64,000 nt of DNA from Vreelandella subglaciescola (GTDB lineage Bacteria; Pseudomonadota; Gammaproteobacteria; Pseudomonadales; Halomonadaceae), in the NCBI RefSeq assembly GCF_900142895.1, contig NZ_LT670847.1, positions 868,001 through 932,000 on the forward strand, in the 5' to 3' direction. Both the position numbers and the translations under genes were made by a program. Below are positions 46,138-55,548 of this stretch, piece by piece; within the stretch, counting starts at the first letter, position 1; each line of letters begins with the position of its first letter. The notes beneath the pieces were generated by a model. The model made no database searches, was not told where the DNA came from, and saw only the letters and a program-made list of their open reading frames with translations.

Positions 46138-47163
46138 CTACTCCACGTGGATAACGACTTCGACCCGGCGGTTGCGCGCGCGGCCTTCCAGGGTGTCGTT
46201 GTCGGCCAGCGGACGCGTGGCGGCCAGCCCCACGGCGCGCAGACGGCCGGTCGTGACGCCGGCATCTTCCAGCACCTGCACAATGGCGATGGCGCGCGCG
46301 CTGGAAAGCGCCCAGTTGGAGGGATATTCCTCGGTATCGATCGAGCGGCTGTCCGAGTGCCCCTCTACCGAGACATCGCCGTCGTAGCGCTCGATGGTCT
46401 CCACCAGGCTTGCCACCAACGCCTCGCCGGCGTCGCTCAGCCCCGCCTCGGCGCTTTCAAACAGCAGCTGATTCTGTACGCGCAGGTTGATGCCTTCGCT
46501 CACGCGGGAGGCTTCCACCCCGTCCAGATCGGGCAGATACGGCGCGGACTCCTGACGCTCGGGCAGCGTTTCAGCCAGCGTGGGGCCGCCCTGCAGCGCT
46601 TCCGGCTCCACCGTTTGCACGTTAACCGGCGGTCTGTCGGTCAGCACGATCATATAGTCTGCAAGCATATAGTCTGCCAGCGGCGCAGTCAGATCAGCAC
46701 TATCAGCCAGCAACAGCTTGGGTAGCGCCATGGCAGGCAGCTCGGCATCGGGCTCTTGCACCGAGGCTTTGGCACGCGCCAGCAGCGGCGGCGGTACGGG
46801 TGCGCGATCGGGCAGGCCGGCTACGCCAAGCGCTGCGCTGATGGCCCAGGCGGCGAGCTCTCCCGGCTCAGTGGCACCAGCCACATATACCGGCCCGGCC
46901 TGCTCAGCAAAGGCATCGGGCAGCGGTACGCCAAGCGTTGCCGAGGCATCTTCCACCAGTACGGGCGGCGCCTCAGACATCGCTTCGTGGGTCAGCCAGC
47001 CGGGGTTGGCCGCCTCTGCCGCGACGATAATGATCACAAAAAGCGCCACCAACAGCGTCATGATGTCGATGTAGCTCACCAGCCAGGCGCTATCGCTATC
47101 GTCTTCCGAACGTACCTGTAACAGCGAGTCGTGTTTCGGGCCGGCGTGGTGGTCTTCAAGCAT
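46138..47163 (-). CDS. MotB/OmpA-family membrane protein with long linker
   Basis: A 341-residue protein with one N-terminal membrane helix bearing the MotB-like proton-channel motif (WLVSYIDIMTLL, Asp33). A linker of about 165 residues rich in Ala, Pro and acidic residues follows, then a C-terminal OmpA/MotB peptidoglycan-binding domain (residues ~215-341; VEGHSDSRS and NWALSSARA motifs). It resembles MotB, but the linker is unusually long and no motA/exbB-like partner is adjacent. It is divergent from a lipoprotein and a FlgO-like gene, which hints at a flagellar or envelope-stator role. Confidence 0.82.
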   Translation of the reverse strand: MLEDHHAGPKHDSLLQVRSEDDSDSAWLVSYIDIMTLLVALFVIIIVAAEAANPGWLTHEAMSEAPPVLVEDASATLGVPLPDAFAEQAGPVYVAGATEPGELAAWAISAALGVAGLPDRAPVPPPLLARAKASVQEPDAELPAMALPKLLLADSADLTAPLADYMLADYMIVLTDRPPVNVQTVEPEALQGGPTLAETLPERQESAPYLPDLDGVEASRVSEGINLRVQNQLLFESAEAGLSDAGEALVASLVETIERYDGDVSVEGHSDSRSIDTEEYPSNWALSSARAIAIVQVLEDAGVTTGRLRAVGLAATRPLADNDTLEGRARNRRVEVVIHVE

Positions 47164-47275
47164 TAAGGTTATCGCTCATTCAAGTTTTCGTCTGCGTGGC
47201 CGATGGGGTGAAGGCATGGCAAAATAGTTTACCCAATGCCCCAATTCAGTTTTTATCGCGAGAAGGAACCCGCCA

Positions 47276-48043
47276 GTGCCGATCACACTGCCTCCGTCAT
47301 GTTTTTCCGTGCGCCGCGCTTCAGGCGGTCGGCCACCGCGCTGGCTCGCCCCGCTGGCGCTTGCTGCCCTTGCACTGCCGCTTGGCGGCTGCTTTTATGC
47401 CAACACCTCTCAGGCACCGATCGCCACCACCTATCCTTACAGCGAGCAGCAGCGCATGCAGGCCGCTCACCACTGGGACGTGCTTGCCGGCCACGAAGCC
47501 AGCGGCCTTCTGGCCCAAAGTCGGCTGCGTCTGCGTGACATTTACATCCGCGGCGATGTCAATATGCCCGAGGGCATGCACGTGGGCGGCGAGTTCAACC
47601 GCGGCTTTGAAGACCTGCTAACCAGCCGGCTGGTTTCCCGCGGGGCAAGCGTTACCACCGCCCCGACGGCCAACAGCGTGACGCTGGAGTTTCGCGTGGA
47701 AGTGGTCAACCACCGCGACCGCGGCTTTATTCGCCCGCCACAAGGTGCCTTCACGGCGCTGACCAGCGGCATTGCCGTGGCCACCATCCCCTTCAACCAG
47801 TGGAGCGAACCGGCGCTGGGCCTGATACCCGCCGCCATTGGCGCAGATATTACCAGCGGCACCTGGACGTATGAAGGCAATGAAGAAACCATCATTACCG
47901 TACAGGCCGTGGAAGGCGAGCGCATCCTCTACTCATCGTCCAATATTTACTACACCAACCGCGGCGACCGCCGCCACTACGCGCCCTATCGCGTGCCCCA
48001 AGCGCCCGCCACGCCCACCGTTTCTGTTTCTGATACCTGGTAA
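47276..48043 (+). CDS. Outer-membrane-type lipoprotein of unknown function
   Basis: A 255-residue lipoprotein. The signal peptide ends in the lipobox LPLGGC with Cys39; the following Phe does not suggest inner-membrane retention. The mature part has a GFEDLLTSRLVSRGASV segment and a long beta-rich C-terminus. The start is a GTG at 47276 with AAGGAA seven bases upstream, and no in-frame ATG lies before the lipobox. It is followed four bases later by the FlgO-like gene. I do not recognise a named family. Confidence 0.72.
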   Translation: MPITLPPSCFSVRRASGGRPPRWLAPLALAALALPLGGCFYANTSQAPIATTYPYSEQQRMQAAHHWDVLAGHEASGLLAQSRLRLRDIYIRGDVNMPEGMHVGGEFNRGFEDLLTSRLVSRGASVTTAPTANSVTLEFRVEVVNHRDRGFIRPPQGAFTALTSGIAVATIPFNQWSEPALGLIPAAIGADITSGTWTYEGNEETIITVQAVEGERILYSSSNIYYTNRGDRRHYAPYRVPQAPATPTVSVSDTW

Positions 48044-48047
48044 CGCC

Positions 48048-48629
48048 ATGCCCACGCTTTTTTCGCTACGCTTATGTTTACCCTGCCGCCGCCTGCTGCG
48101 CGGCGTGCTGATAACCTGCTCGGCGCTGCTGTTTAGCGGCTGCAGCACCTTTGGCCAGTCGTCCCTGCAACCCGAGCCGGTGCCCGACCTTTCCGAGCTG
48201 GCGCACGACGCCGCCGCACAAATGGTCGCCAGCAACCCCGATATGACTCGCTATAGCCCGATGATTGCCGCCACCTTTGTGGATATCGACAACCTCACTC
48301 AGTCTTCCACCTTCGGACGCATCAGCTCGGAACTGATGGCCTCGGCACTTTCCCGCCAGGGCATCAAGGTGCGCGAAGTCAAAATGCGCGACAGCCTTTT
48401 CATCGAGGAACAGGTCGGTGAGCTGATTTTATCGCGTCAGGTGCAACGGCTCAGCAAACGCTACGACGCGCGCTCGATTTTGATGGGCACCTACGCCCAG
48501 GGGCAGGACTATGTGTACGTCAGCGCCCGGGTGGTACGCTCCACCGATGCGCTGGTGCTGGGTACCGCAGACTTTCGCCTGCCGCTGAACAACAACACCC
48601 GCACTTTGCTGGGCACGGGTGGTTGGTAA
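48048..48629 (+). CDS. FlgO-like outer-membrane lipoprotein
   Basis: A 193-residue lipoprotein with lipobox LLFSGC (Cys32). The core, PMIAATFVDIDNLTQSSTFGR followed by SELMASALSRQGIKVREV and DARSILMGTYAQ, matches the FlgO family. FlgO proteins in Vibrio lie in the outer membrane and support flagellar motility. The correct start is ATG 48048; the frame is open 70 codons upstream but there overlaps the preceding gene. It forms a pair with the preceding lipoprotein, opposite a MotB-like gene. Confidence 0.8.
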   Translation: MPTLFSLRLCLPCRRLLRGVLITCSALLFSGCSTFGQSSLQPEPVPDLSELAHDAAAQMVASNPDMTRYSPMIAATFVDIDNLTQSSTFGRISSELMASALSRQGIKVREVKMRDSLFIEEQVGELILSRQVQRLSKRYDARSILMGTYAQGQDYVYVSARVVRSTDALVLGTADFRLPLNNNTRTLLGTGGW

Positions 48630-48646
48630 AATAGCCGGCGGGTAAC

Positions 48647-48675
48647 AACGCCGCGCCGGCTAGCGGCGCGGCGTT
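48647..48675. terminator. Bidirectional terminator-like hairpin
   Basis: An 11-base perfect inverted repeat, AACGCCGCGCC / GGCGCGGCGTT with a 7-base loop, lies between the converging FlgO-like gene and the fragment gene at 48660. There are no long T tracts, but the stem is strong. Confidence 0.5.
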
Positions 48676-48990
48676 GGCCAGTGAAATTCCTGCGCTAACC
48701 GCGCCGGGTCATGAGCACCGGGCGCGGTTTCCGGCACACACCGGCCAAGCGCCTCACGCAGGCGCTCAAGAGCAGCCGCTCCGGTAGCATCGCCAACCTC
48801 GCGCTCCCACCACTCTCGGTGTACCGCACGTACCTGCACCGGCACCGTTTCAAGCCCCAGATACTGCGCCATGGCCAACCGGTGCAGCCCACGGTTGATT
48901 TTCAGCAGCAGGCCACCCCGGCTGACGGCCACTCCCAGCGCCAGGCACGACGTACCGGATACCGGCCAACGCCGCTGCCTATCATATAAG
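48660..48990 (-). pseudogene. 3' remnant of an unrecognised gene cut by IS1380 copy B
   Basis: About 110 codons of a gene whose 5' end has been replaced by IS1380 DNA at 48991. The remaining product includes LLLKINRGLHRLAMAQYLGL and VPVQVRAVHREWWEREV, which recall ParB-like nuclease-fold proteins that handle a target residue in an LxNGxHR-type motif. This identity is tentative. The apparent start codon is supplied by the IS end. Confidence 0.5.
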
Positions 48991-50707
48991 CCCGCCTTAT
49001 TCATCAGGACGCCGAACGAGCGTTTTACGTCCCGTGGTGACCGGGACCGACCGGCTTTTATGTCATACGGTCGCTGAGTAGCCGATTAGCACATAGCTTT
49101 ATCGTATCAATGCCGTGATATTTATAACTGAAGTTCATTGGTTTCGAGTGACGGCGCAGCCGTGGTCGTCGGCCTCCATAGTGGCCGTTTTGTCTGCTGG
49201 AAAAGGCTGAGTAATGCGACGTGTCAGGTCAATGCCGTCAGCCGCGGCAACCCCTTCAGTAAGGATGGCCACCATTTGTCGGCGGCATCGCCGAGGTGCA
49301 CGGTGATACGCCGGGCGTGCACTGTCAGCGTGGCGGCCACCTTGAGCACCTGCTCGCGCATCCGCTTCAGGCTCCAGCCCTGCCGGGTCTGTCGTTCCAA
49401 CAGGCAACGCAGCCCGTGTAGCACCTGATAAGCGCAGAGAGTCAGCAGCAGGTTTACCTCGTTGCGGGCCATGACGTCCTGGACGGTGGAGACACCGCGA
49501 TCAGTCGAGGAGAGATGCATATCGAGCGACGACTTCACCTCGCCCATGTGGGCTTCGGCGCTGCCGCGCTTGCGATAAAGCGCCAGGACCTTTTCCGGCG
49601 GCCAGTCGAACTTGCCGAGATTGGTGACCAAAAAGAAGGCATGCAGCAGCAGATCATCGGGCCGCTCTTGTACCACCAGCACCACGCGCCGCGGCGCCGG
49701 CCAGGTACCGGCTTGGTACGCCAGGTCATGGCACCATTCCCGAGGTTGCTCGGGGGGCCGGCCGCGTGGCCGCTTCAGATGTGGCGCTGCCAGTGTCTGC
49801 AGGCCCGTATGACTGCGCAACCGGCCCAGATACTCGATGTCGCGATCTTCCAGCGCCTCAAGCGTGTCGTTGTCGGTGAAACCCGCGTCGATGCGTACCT
49901 TGACCTTGGCCCCGGTGCTCTCGTTGAGTCGCCGCACCAGATGTGGGATCCAGGTATCGGCATTCTCGGCTGGGCCGGCGTTACCTTCACGCAGCAGACC
50001 GCCCACCATGTCGCCGGTCTCTGCCAGCGAGGCCACCAAAGGCGAGTAGATTCTGGCCCCGTAAAGTCCATGAAACGCCGAACCGCCCTGGTGGCCGTGG
50101 ACGTCGATCGGCAAGCCGTCGATGTCCAGCGTCAGATGCTCGGGGCGTTCGCCGCCGTCCAGCGAGGTCAGTCGCCAGACCGCCAGCCGCAGCAGGCCCT
50201 CATGCACGGTATCGATATTGTCGTCGCGGCCCAGGCACGTCAGCAGCCGCGACAGCGTCGCTTGAGATGGCCGGTCCTGAGCCAACGGCGTTGTCCCGCG
50301 GGCATCACTGCAGGCTAGCTGCCAGAGCGGGTCACGGCGGAGCGTGTCGGTATCGCTGAGGTCGATCCAGCCCATCGAACGCTGCAGCACCAGGGTACGC
50401 AGCTGGCTGGCTAACGAGTGGCGGACGCGATCCGGGTCGCGATGATCGACCAGATGGTCGTCCAGCGCATCGATCATGCCGCTGTTGTCGAGGGCTTCAC
50501 GCAACAGCAAAGCACCGCTGTCGCTGGTGGTGCGATGGCCGCTGAGCTCGACGCGGATGGACCCGTTGCATGACGGGGTCCAGGGGGATAAGCTTTCACC
50601 CATGGCGAGTGGTCCTCTTGAATTGTGTTCGTTCAGGAACATCTTGATTCTACAAGAGAAACTGCTCGCCATCTTCTTTTCTGTCTCAGCCCGGTGAATT
50701 AGGCGGG
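48991..50707 (-). mobile_element. IS1380-family element, copy B (1717 bp)
   Basis: A full-length copy in minus orientation. The right end reads GAATTAGGCGGG where copies A and D have GAATAAGGCGGG. The 5-bp flanks ATAAG and ATACC do not match, and the neighbours on each side belong to different genes. This suggests deletion between two insertions, as for copy A. Confidence 0.93.
49224..50603 (-). CDS. IS1380-family transposase (copy B)
   Basis: A 459-residue transposase with the same DDE motifs as copy A (LDIDGLPIDVHG, RIDAGFTDNDT, GSAEAHMGEV). It differs from the other copies by an Asp for Asn in SLDGGERPEH. Several silent differences show it is the most diverged copy. It appears intact. Confidence 0.92.
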   Translation of the reverse strand: MGESLSPWTPSCNGSIRVELSGHRTTSDSGALLLREALDNSGMIDALDDHLVDHRDPDRVRHSLASQLRTLVLQRSMGWIDLSDTDTLRRDPLWQLACSDARGTTPLAQDRPSQATLSRLLTCLGRDDNIDTVHEGLLRLAVWRLTSLDGGERPEHLTLDIDGLPIDVHGHQGGSAFHGLYGARIYSPLVASLAETGDMVGGLLREGNAGPAENADTWIPHLVRRLNESTGAKVKVRIDAGFTDNDTLEALEDRDIEYLGRLRSHTGLQTLAAPHLKRPRGRPPEQPREWCHDLAYQAGTWPAPRRVVLVVQERPDDLLLHAFFLVTNLGKFDWPPEKVLALYRKRGSAEAHMGEVKSSLDMHLSSTDRGVSTVQDVMARNEVNLLLTLCAYQVLHGLRCLLERQTRQGWSLKRMREQVLKVAATLTVHARRITVHLGDAADKWWPSLLKGLPRLTALT

Positions 50708-50873
50708 ATACCGCCTGCTTCTTTCTGGCATGTTAATCTGTCATTATGCAATTTCAATCCGCCTTCACTTTTCTTTGGGTATCTGTAAATGCTGAATAAA
50801 AAGACGCTTTCTGCTTTGGGTTTCTCCGGCCTTCTAGCCAGCGGTGCTGCTAGTGCAGCTTCATTTGGTCTAG

Positions 50874-52448
50874 CAGTCTGTCGGACTTGATGTTGATAAA
50901 GGCATTGAGACGTAGGTCTTTCAACCATCCCTTATGTTGGTGATGGTATATGACCCTTAACCTGCCCCTCGGCTTCTACTCTGCGAGGTGATTATCCGTC
51001 GTTACCGGCTGAGCGCTACGCGCCTCAGCCCGCTGCCAACCGGTGCATCCGTTTAATGTTCCATGCCATGGTGACCAGCCGCCACTCACCGCTGACATTC
51101 TCCAGCCCTCGCAGCGAGACCTGCCGGAACCCCATCACGTGTTTAATGATCCCGAAGACCGGTTCCACGGTATGTTTACGCAACGCGTAAAGCGCTCGCC
51201 CCGCCTGTGTCTTCAAGTGGTGTGCCATTTGCTCAACAGGCTCCTTGCTCGCTGGAGTAGGCGGGTCAGCGGCAAAGCGCTCAAGGACCGGGGGATGGTG
51301 GACATCGCGCTTCATTGCTATCAGAGGCTTGATACGGTGGTCGTGGCAGGCTTGAACATTGGCAGCACTGAAGTAGCCGGTATCGGCCAGTAAGTGGTCT
51401 GGTTTTGCTAACGGTGCGGGGAGTCTCGCCAACGCCGTCAGTAGCGGCATGACCTGCTGTTTGTCGTTGGTCGCTTGGGTGACATGGGTATGAGTCACCA
51501 GCATGCTGTCAGTATCGACTGCGGCCTGGGCGTTATAGCATTGATCGAAGCCCTTGCCGGTGACCGGCATGATGCGTGACTGCGGATCAGTAAGGTTAAC
51601 CTGATCTTTGTCACGCGGGCCACCTGTTGGCGGTTCAGGGTCACGTCCGCGAGGTTTCTTTCCCGTCTTCCGCTGCGCATCACGCCGTGCCACCTTTTCC
51701 TGGTAGGCCGCTTTTTCAGCGGCCTCACGCTCCTTGGCCCGAGCCTCGATCTTGGTCTTCGCTACGGCGATCGCTTCCAAGCGTGCTTCACGCCGGGCTA
51801 TCTCGGCAGGAATATCCATGCCGTCGGCCGCGTCATCCTTGTCCGCCGATGCAGCCCGCTGGGTCAGCGCCTTCACCTCAGCCTTGAACTGCGCCTCCAG
51901 TTTCTTGGCATGACCATATGACAATGCCTTGTGCTTGCTGGCATTGGCGTTGAGTTTGGTGCCGTCCAAGGCGATGGTGCCGAGCGTGAGTAGCTTCATT
52001 TCTCGGGCCAGCAGCAGAACTTGAACGAACAGCTGCTCCAGTTCCGGCAGAAAACGCCGACGAAAGGTAGCCAGGGTGTCGTGATCGGGGTGGGTGTTGG
52101 CGGCCAAATAGCGAAACGCCACCGAGTCATAGGTGGCACGCTCAATCTTGCGACTGGAGACCACGCCGGTAGCGTAGCCGTAGACCAACAGGTTCAGCAG
52201 TACCGCGGGATGATGGGCCTTGGAGCCCCGGCCCGCGTAACGCCGAGTCAGGGCTGAGAGGTCCAGTTGCTCGACGACATCGACGACGAACCGCGCCAAG
52301 TGGCCATCCGGCAACCACTCGTCTACCGAAGGCGGCAGTAAGTAATCGGTCTGACGGTCCACAGGGATAAAGCGGCTCATGGCGATGTTCTCAGTTCGGG
52401 GTGACAGCGGTTAGTATCTCACGGTGCGGCGGAAAGTCCGACAGACTG
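50874..52448 (-). mobile_element. IS1182-family element (1575 bp)
   Basis: Perfect inverted termini CAGTCTGTCGGACTT / AAGTCCGACAGACTG are flanked by a 4-bp palindromic target duplication CTAG (50870-50873 and 52449-52452). It is inserted just after the signal-peptide codons of the autotransporter. It carries one transposase gene; the 150 bases between its left end and the transposase stop are non-coding. Confidence 0.93.
51025..52380 (-). CDS. IS1182-family transposase
   Basis: A 451-residue IS4/IS5-superclass DDE transposase of the IS1182 group. The N-terminal part reads YLLPPSVDEWLPDGHLARFV. The first catalytic block is TIALDGTKLNANASKHKALS, the second LADTGYFSAANV and the last (with Glu) VEPVFGIIKHVMGFRQ. 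A charged coiled segment with a KKPRGRDPEPP linker lies between. It appears intact. Confidence 0.93.
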   Translation of the reverse strand: MSRFIPVDRQTDYLLPPSVDEWLPDGHLARFVVDVVEQLDLSALTRRYAGRGSKAHHPAVLLNLLVYGYATGVVSSRKIERATYDSVAFRYLAANTHPDHDTLATFRRRFLPELEQLFVQVLLLAREMKLLTLGTIALDGTKLNANASKHKALSYGHAKKLEAQFKAEVKALTQRAASADKDDAADGMDIPAEIARREARLEAIAVAKTKIEARAKEREAAEKAAYQEKVARRDAQRKTGKKPRGRDPEPPTGGPRDKDQVNLTDPQSRIMPVTGKGFDQCYNAQAAVDTDSMLVTHTHVTQATNDKQQVMPLLTALARLPAPLAKPDHLLADTGYFSAANVQACHDHRIKPLIAMKRDVHHPPVLERFAADPPTPASKEPVEQMAHHLKTQAGRALYALRKHTVEPVFGIIKHVMGFRQVSLRGLENVSGEWRLVTMAWNIKRMHRLAAG

Positions 52449-53434
52449 CTAGATGAGTTGATTCAGGTAGGCGCTACGCTGCCTGATATCAGCAGCCAGG
52501 TGAATGGCGCTGACTTGAGCCAGTCAAGCGGCACCATCACCCCAAGCGATAGCGCAGGCGAACCCTTGACAATCAGTACGCTCGATGGCGGATCCTTGGG
52601 TGACGCTCTGAAACGCCAAAACACGTTATTAAACATCAACGGCAACCAAGTACGTGTCAGCACTAGCGCCAGTAGCCTGGAAAACGCTTACGATGATGCC
52701 GGACAAAATCATACCTTCAACATTACTGCCGTAGTCGAGTCCCGCCCGATCTCCATCCAATGGGAAGGCCCCCTCAATGACATTGAAACCCAGAACACCT
52801 TCGACGTGACGCTGAACAATCAACCTGTCACTTTTAAGCTGGCGCCGGGCACTACGCTGGAAGATTTTGACGGCAATACGCCGTTTGAGCTATTCGATAA
52901 AAACGGCGATCTGCTTTTACAGGGAAAGCTGAACAATATTTCTGCTGGCCAAATTGAAAAAATCGCCGCTGACCTGGGCATTCTCAATGCTGACCTTGCC
53001 CTGCGTGCCGCACAAAAGCAGTTTATGGCACAGAGCTTTGGTATTATCAGCACACAAATTGACAATGCCATGCAGCCTACACTTGGCGGCGCCACAGGAA
53101 ACGGGAAACTATACGAACGTAGGGAAGGCATCAATGCCTGGGTTTCCACAGAAGTCAGGGATCTTTCAGGCAAAACCGCCAATACCAGTTATGATGGCGA
53201 CTCCAAGACCGCCATGGTGGGCGTTGAGCAAAAAGCAGGAAGCCTGCTTACCGGTGTTGCAGCAGGGCATAATAGCGTCGACATTACCAACAACAGCTTT
53301 GGCGAATCTGAAGCCAGGCTGAGCGGCAGCTTTCTTGCTCCCTACGGTGCGGTATCCTTGCTGAATGACAAGCTTGTGCTGGATGGCATTCTGCTATACC
53401 AAGACCTTGAAGGTGATTTCAGCAACAGCTTCAA

Positions 53435-55151
53435 CCCGCCTTATTCATCAGGACGCCGAACGAGCGTTTTACGTCCCGTGGTGACCGGGACCGACCGGCT
53501 TTTATGTCATACGGTCGCTGAGTAGCCGATTAGCACATAGCTTTATCGTATCAATGCCGTGATATTTATAACTGAAGTTCATTGGTTTCGAGTGACGGCG
53601 CAGCCGTGGTCGTCGGCCTCCATAGTGGCCGTTTTGTCTGCTGGAAAAGGCTGAGTAATGCGACGTGTCAGGTCAATGCCGTCAGCCGCGGCAACCCCTT
53701 CAGTAAGGATGGCCACCATTTGTCGGCGGCATCGCCGAGGTGCACGGTGATACGCCGGGCGTGCACTGTCAGCGTGGCGGCCACCTTGAGCACCTGCTCG
53801 CGCATCCGCTTCAGGCTCCAGCCCTGCCGGGTCTGTCGTTCCAACAGGCAACGCAGCCCGTGTAGCACCTGATAAGCGCAGAGAGTCAGCAGCAGGTTTA
53901 CCTCGTTGCGGGCCATGACGTCCTGGACGGTGGAGACACCGCGATCAGTCGAGGAGAGATGCATATCGAGCGACGACTTCACCTCGCCCATGTGGGCTTC
54001 GGCGCTGCCGCGCTTGCGATAAAGCGCCAGGACCTTTTCCGGCGGCCAGTCGAACTTGCCGAGATTGGTGACCAAAAAGAAGGCATGCAGCAGCAGATCA
54101 TCGGGCCGCTCTTGTACCACCAGCACCACGCGCCGCGGCGCCGGCCAGGTACCGGCTTGGTACGCCAGGTCATGGCACCATTCCCGAGGTTGCTCGGGGG
54201 GCCGGCCGCGTGGCCGCTTCAGATGTGGCGCTGCCAGTGTCTGCAGGCCCGTATGACTGCGCAACCGGCCCAGATACTCGATGTCGCGATCTTCCAGCGC
54301 CTCAAGCGTGTCGTTGTCGGTGAAGCCGGCGTCGATGCGCACCTTGACCTTGGCCCCGGTGCTCTCGTTGAGTCGCCGCACCAGATGTGGGATCCAGGTA
54401 TCGGCATTCTCGGCTGGGCCGGCGTTACCTTCACGCAGCAGGCCGCCCACCATGTCGCCGGTCTCTGCCAGCGAGGCCACCAAAGGCGAGTAGATTCTGG
54501 CCCCGTAAAGTCCATGAAACGCCGAACCGCCCTGGTGGCCGTGAACGTCGATCGGCAAGCCGTCGATGTCCAGCGTCAGATGCTCGGGGCGTTCGCCGCC
54601 GTTCAGCGAGGTCAGTCGCCAGACCGCCAGCCGCAGCAGGCCCTCATGCACGGTATCGATATTGTCGTCGCGGCCCAGGCACGTCAGCAGCCGCGACAGC
54701 GTCGCTTGAGATGGCCGGTCCTGAGCCAACGGCGTTGTCCCGCGGGCATCACTGCAGGCTAGCTGCCAGAGCGGGTCACGGCGAAGCGTATCGGTATCGC
54801 TGAGGTCGATCCAGCCCATCGAACGCTGCAGCACCAGGGTACGCAGCTGGCTGGCTAACGAGTGGCGGACGCGATCCGGGTCGCGGTGATCGACCAGATG
54901 GTCGTCCAGCGCATCGATCATGCCGCTGTTGTCGAGGGCTTCACGCAACAGCAAAGCACCGCTGTCGCTGGTGGTGCGATGGCCGCTGAGCTCGACGCGG
55001 ATGGACCCGTTGCATGACGGGGTCCAGGGGGATAAGCTTTCACCCATGGCGAGTGGTCCTCTTGAATTGTGTTCGTTCAGGAACATCTTGATTCTACAAG
55101 AGAAACTGCTCGCCATCTTCTTTTCTGTCTCAGCCCGGTGAATTAGGCGGG
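53435..55151 (-). mobile_element. IS1380-family element, copy C (1717 bp)
   Basis: A full-length copy with a clear 5-bp target duplication TTCAA (53430-53434 and 55152-55156). It is inserted in the autotransporter beta-barrel region between Asn of SFN and SVDLDGH. Its ends carry the same GAATTAGG variant as copy B. Confidence 0.95.
53668..55047 (-). CDS. IS1380-family transposase (copy C)
   Basis: A 459-residue transposase. From the MGESLSPW start it matches copies A and D at protein level; the leader upstream (RIKMFLNEHNS) is shared with copy B, so copy C has a B-type left leader with an A/D-type body. It appears intact. Confidence 0.92.
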   Translation of the reverse strand: MGESLSPWTPSCNGSIRVELSGHRTTSDSGALLLREALDNSGMIDALDDHLVDHRDPDRVRHSLASQLRTLVLQRSMGWIDLSDTDTLRRDPLWQLACSDARGTTPLAQDRPSQATLSRLLTCLGRDDNIDTVHEGLLRLAVWRLTSLNGGERPEHLTLDIDGLPIDVHGHQGGSAFHGLYGARIYSPLVASLAETGDMVGGLLREGNAGPAENADTWIPHLVRRLNESTGAKVKVRIDAGFTDNDTLEALEDRDIEYLGRLRSHTGLQTLAAPHLKRPRGRPPEQPREWCHDLAYQAGTWPAPRRVVLVVQERPDDLLLHAFFLVTNLGKFDWPPEKVLALYRKRGSAEAHMGEVKSSLDMHLSSTDRGVSTVQDVMARNEVNLLLTLCAYQVLHGLRCLLERQTRQGWSLKRMREQVLKVAATLTVHARRITVHLGDAADKWWPSLLKGLPRLTALT

Positions 55152-55548
55152 TTCAACTCTGTGGATCTTGACGGCCACCGCTTCGGGGCACGCGCAGCTG
55201 CTACCTATTACTTTCCTCGCTTCAGTAACGAGACCATACTGGCCGGCATTACCGCAGGCGGCGCATACATGAAAGATAGCATGGACGGCAAAGCGCTAGG
55301 CACCGAGGAAGATTATGGTATCGAGTTAGGCGAAGCCTTTGGCGGGATTAAACTTATTAAAGAATTTTCTACTGGCCGCATCTATAGTAGCGCCAAATAC
55401 TATGAAGACGTAACCAGTAATGTCGACAACTCGGCTAAACTGCTTGAGAACGATGATGACAGCCGTACCGAACTATTGATTGGTGCTACACACCGCCTCG
55501 GCGACAATATGGATTTTAACATTGCCGCGAGAACTACCGTCGCCTCAA

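Noticed and set aside
25739..50707. Inversion of the 27-49 kb segment between oppositely oriented IS1380 copies A and B
   Set aside because: Swapping flanks does not recreate matching 5-bp target duplications for either copy, and the oxidase genes on both sides of copy A remain in natural order.
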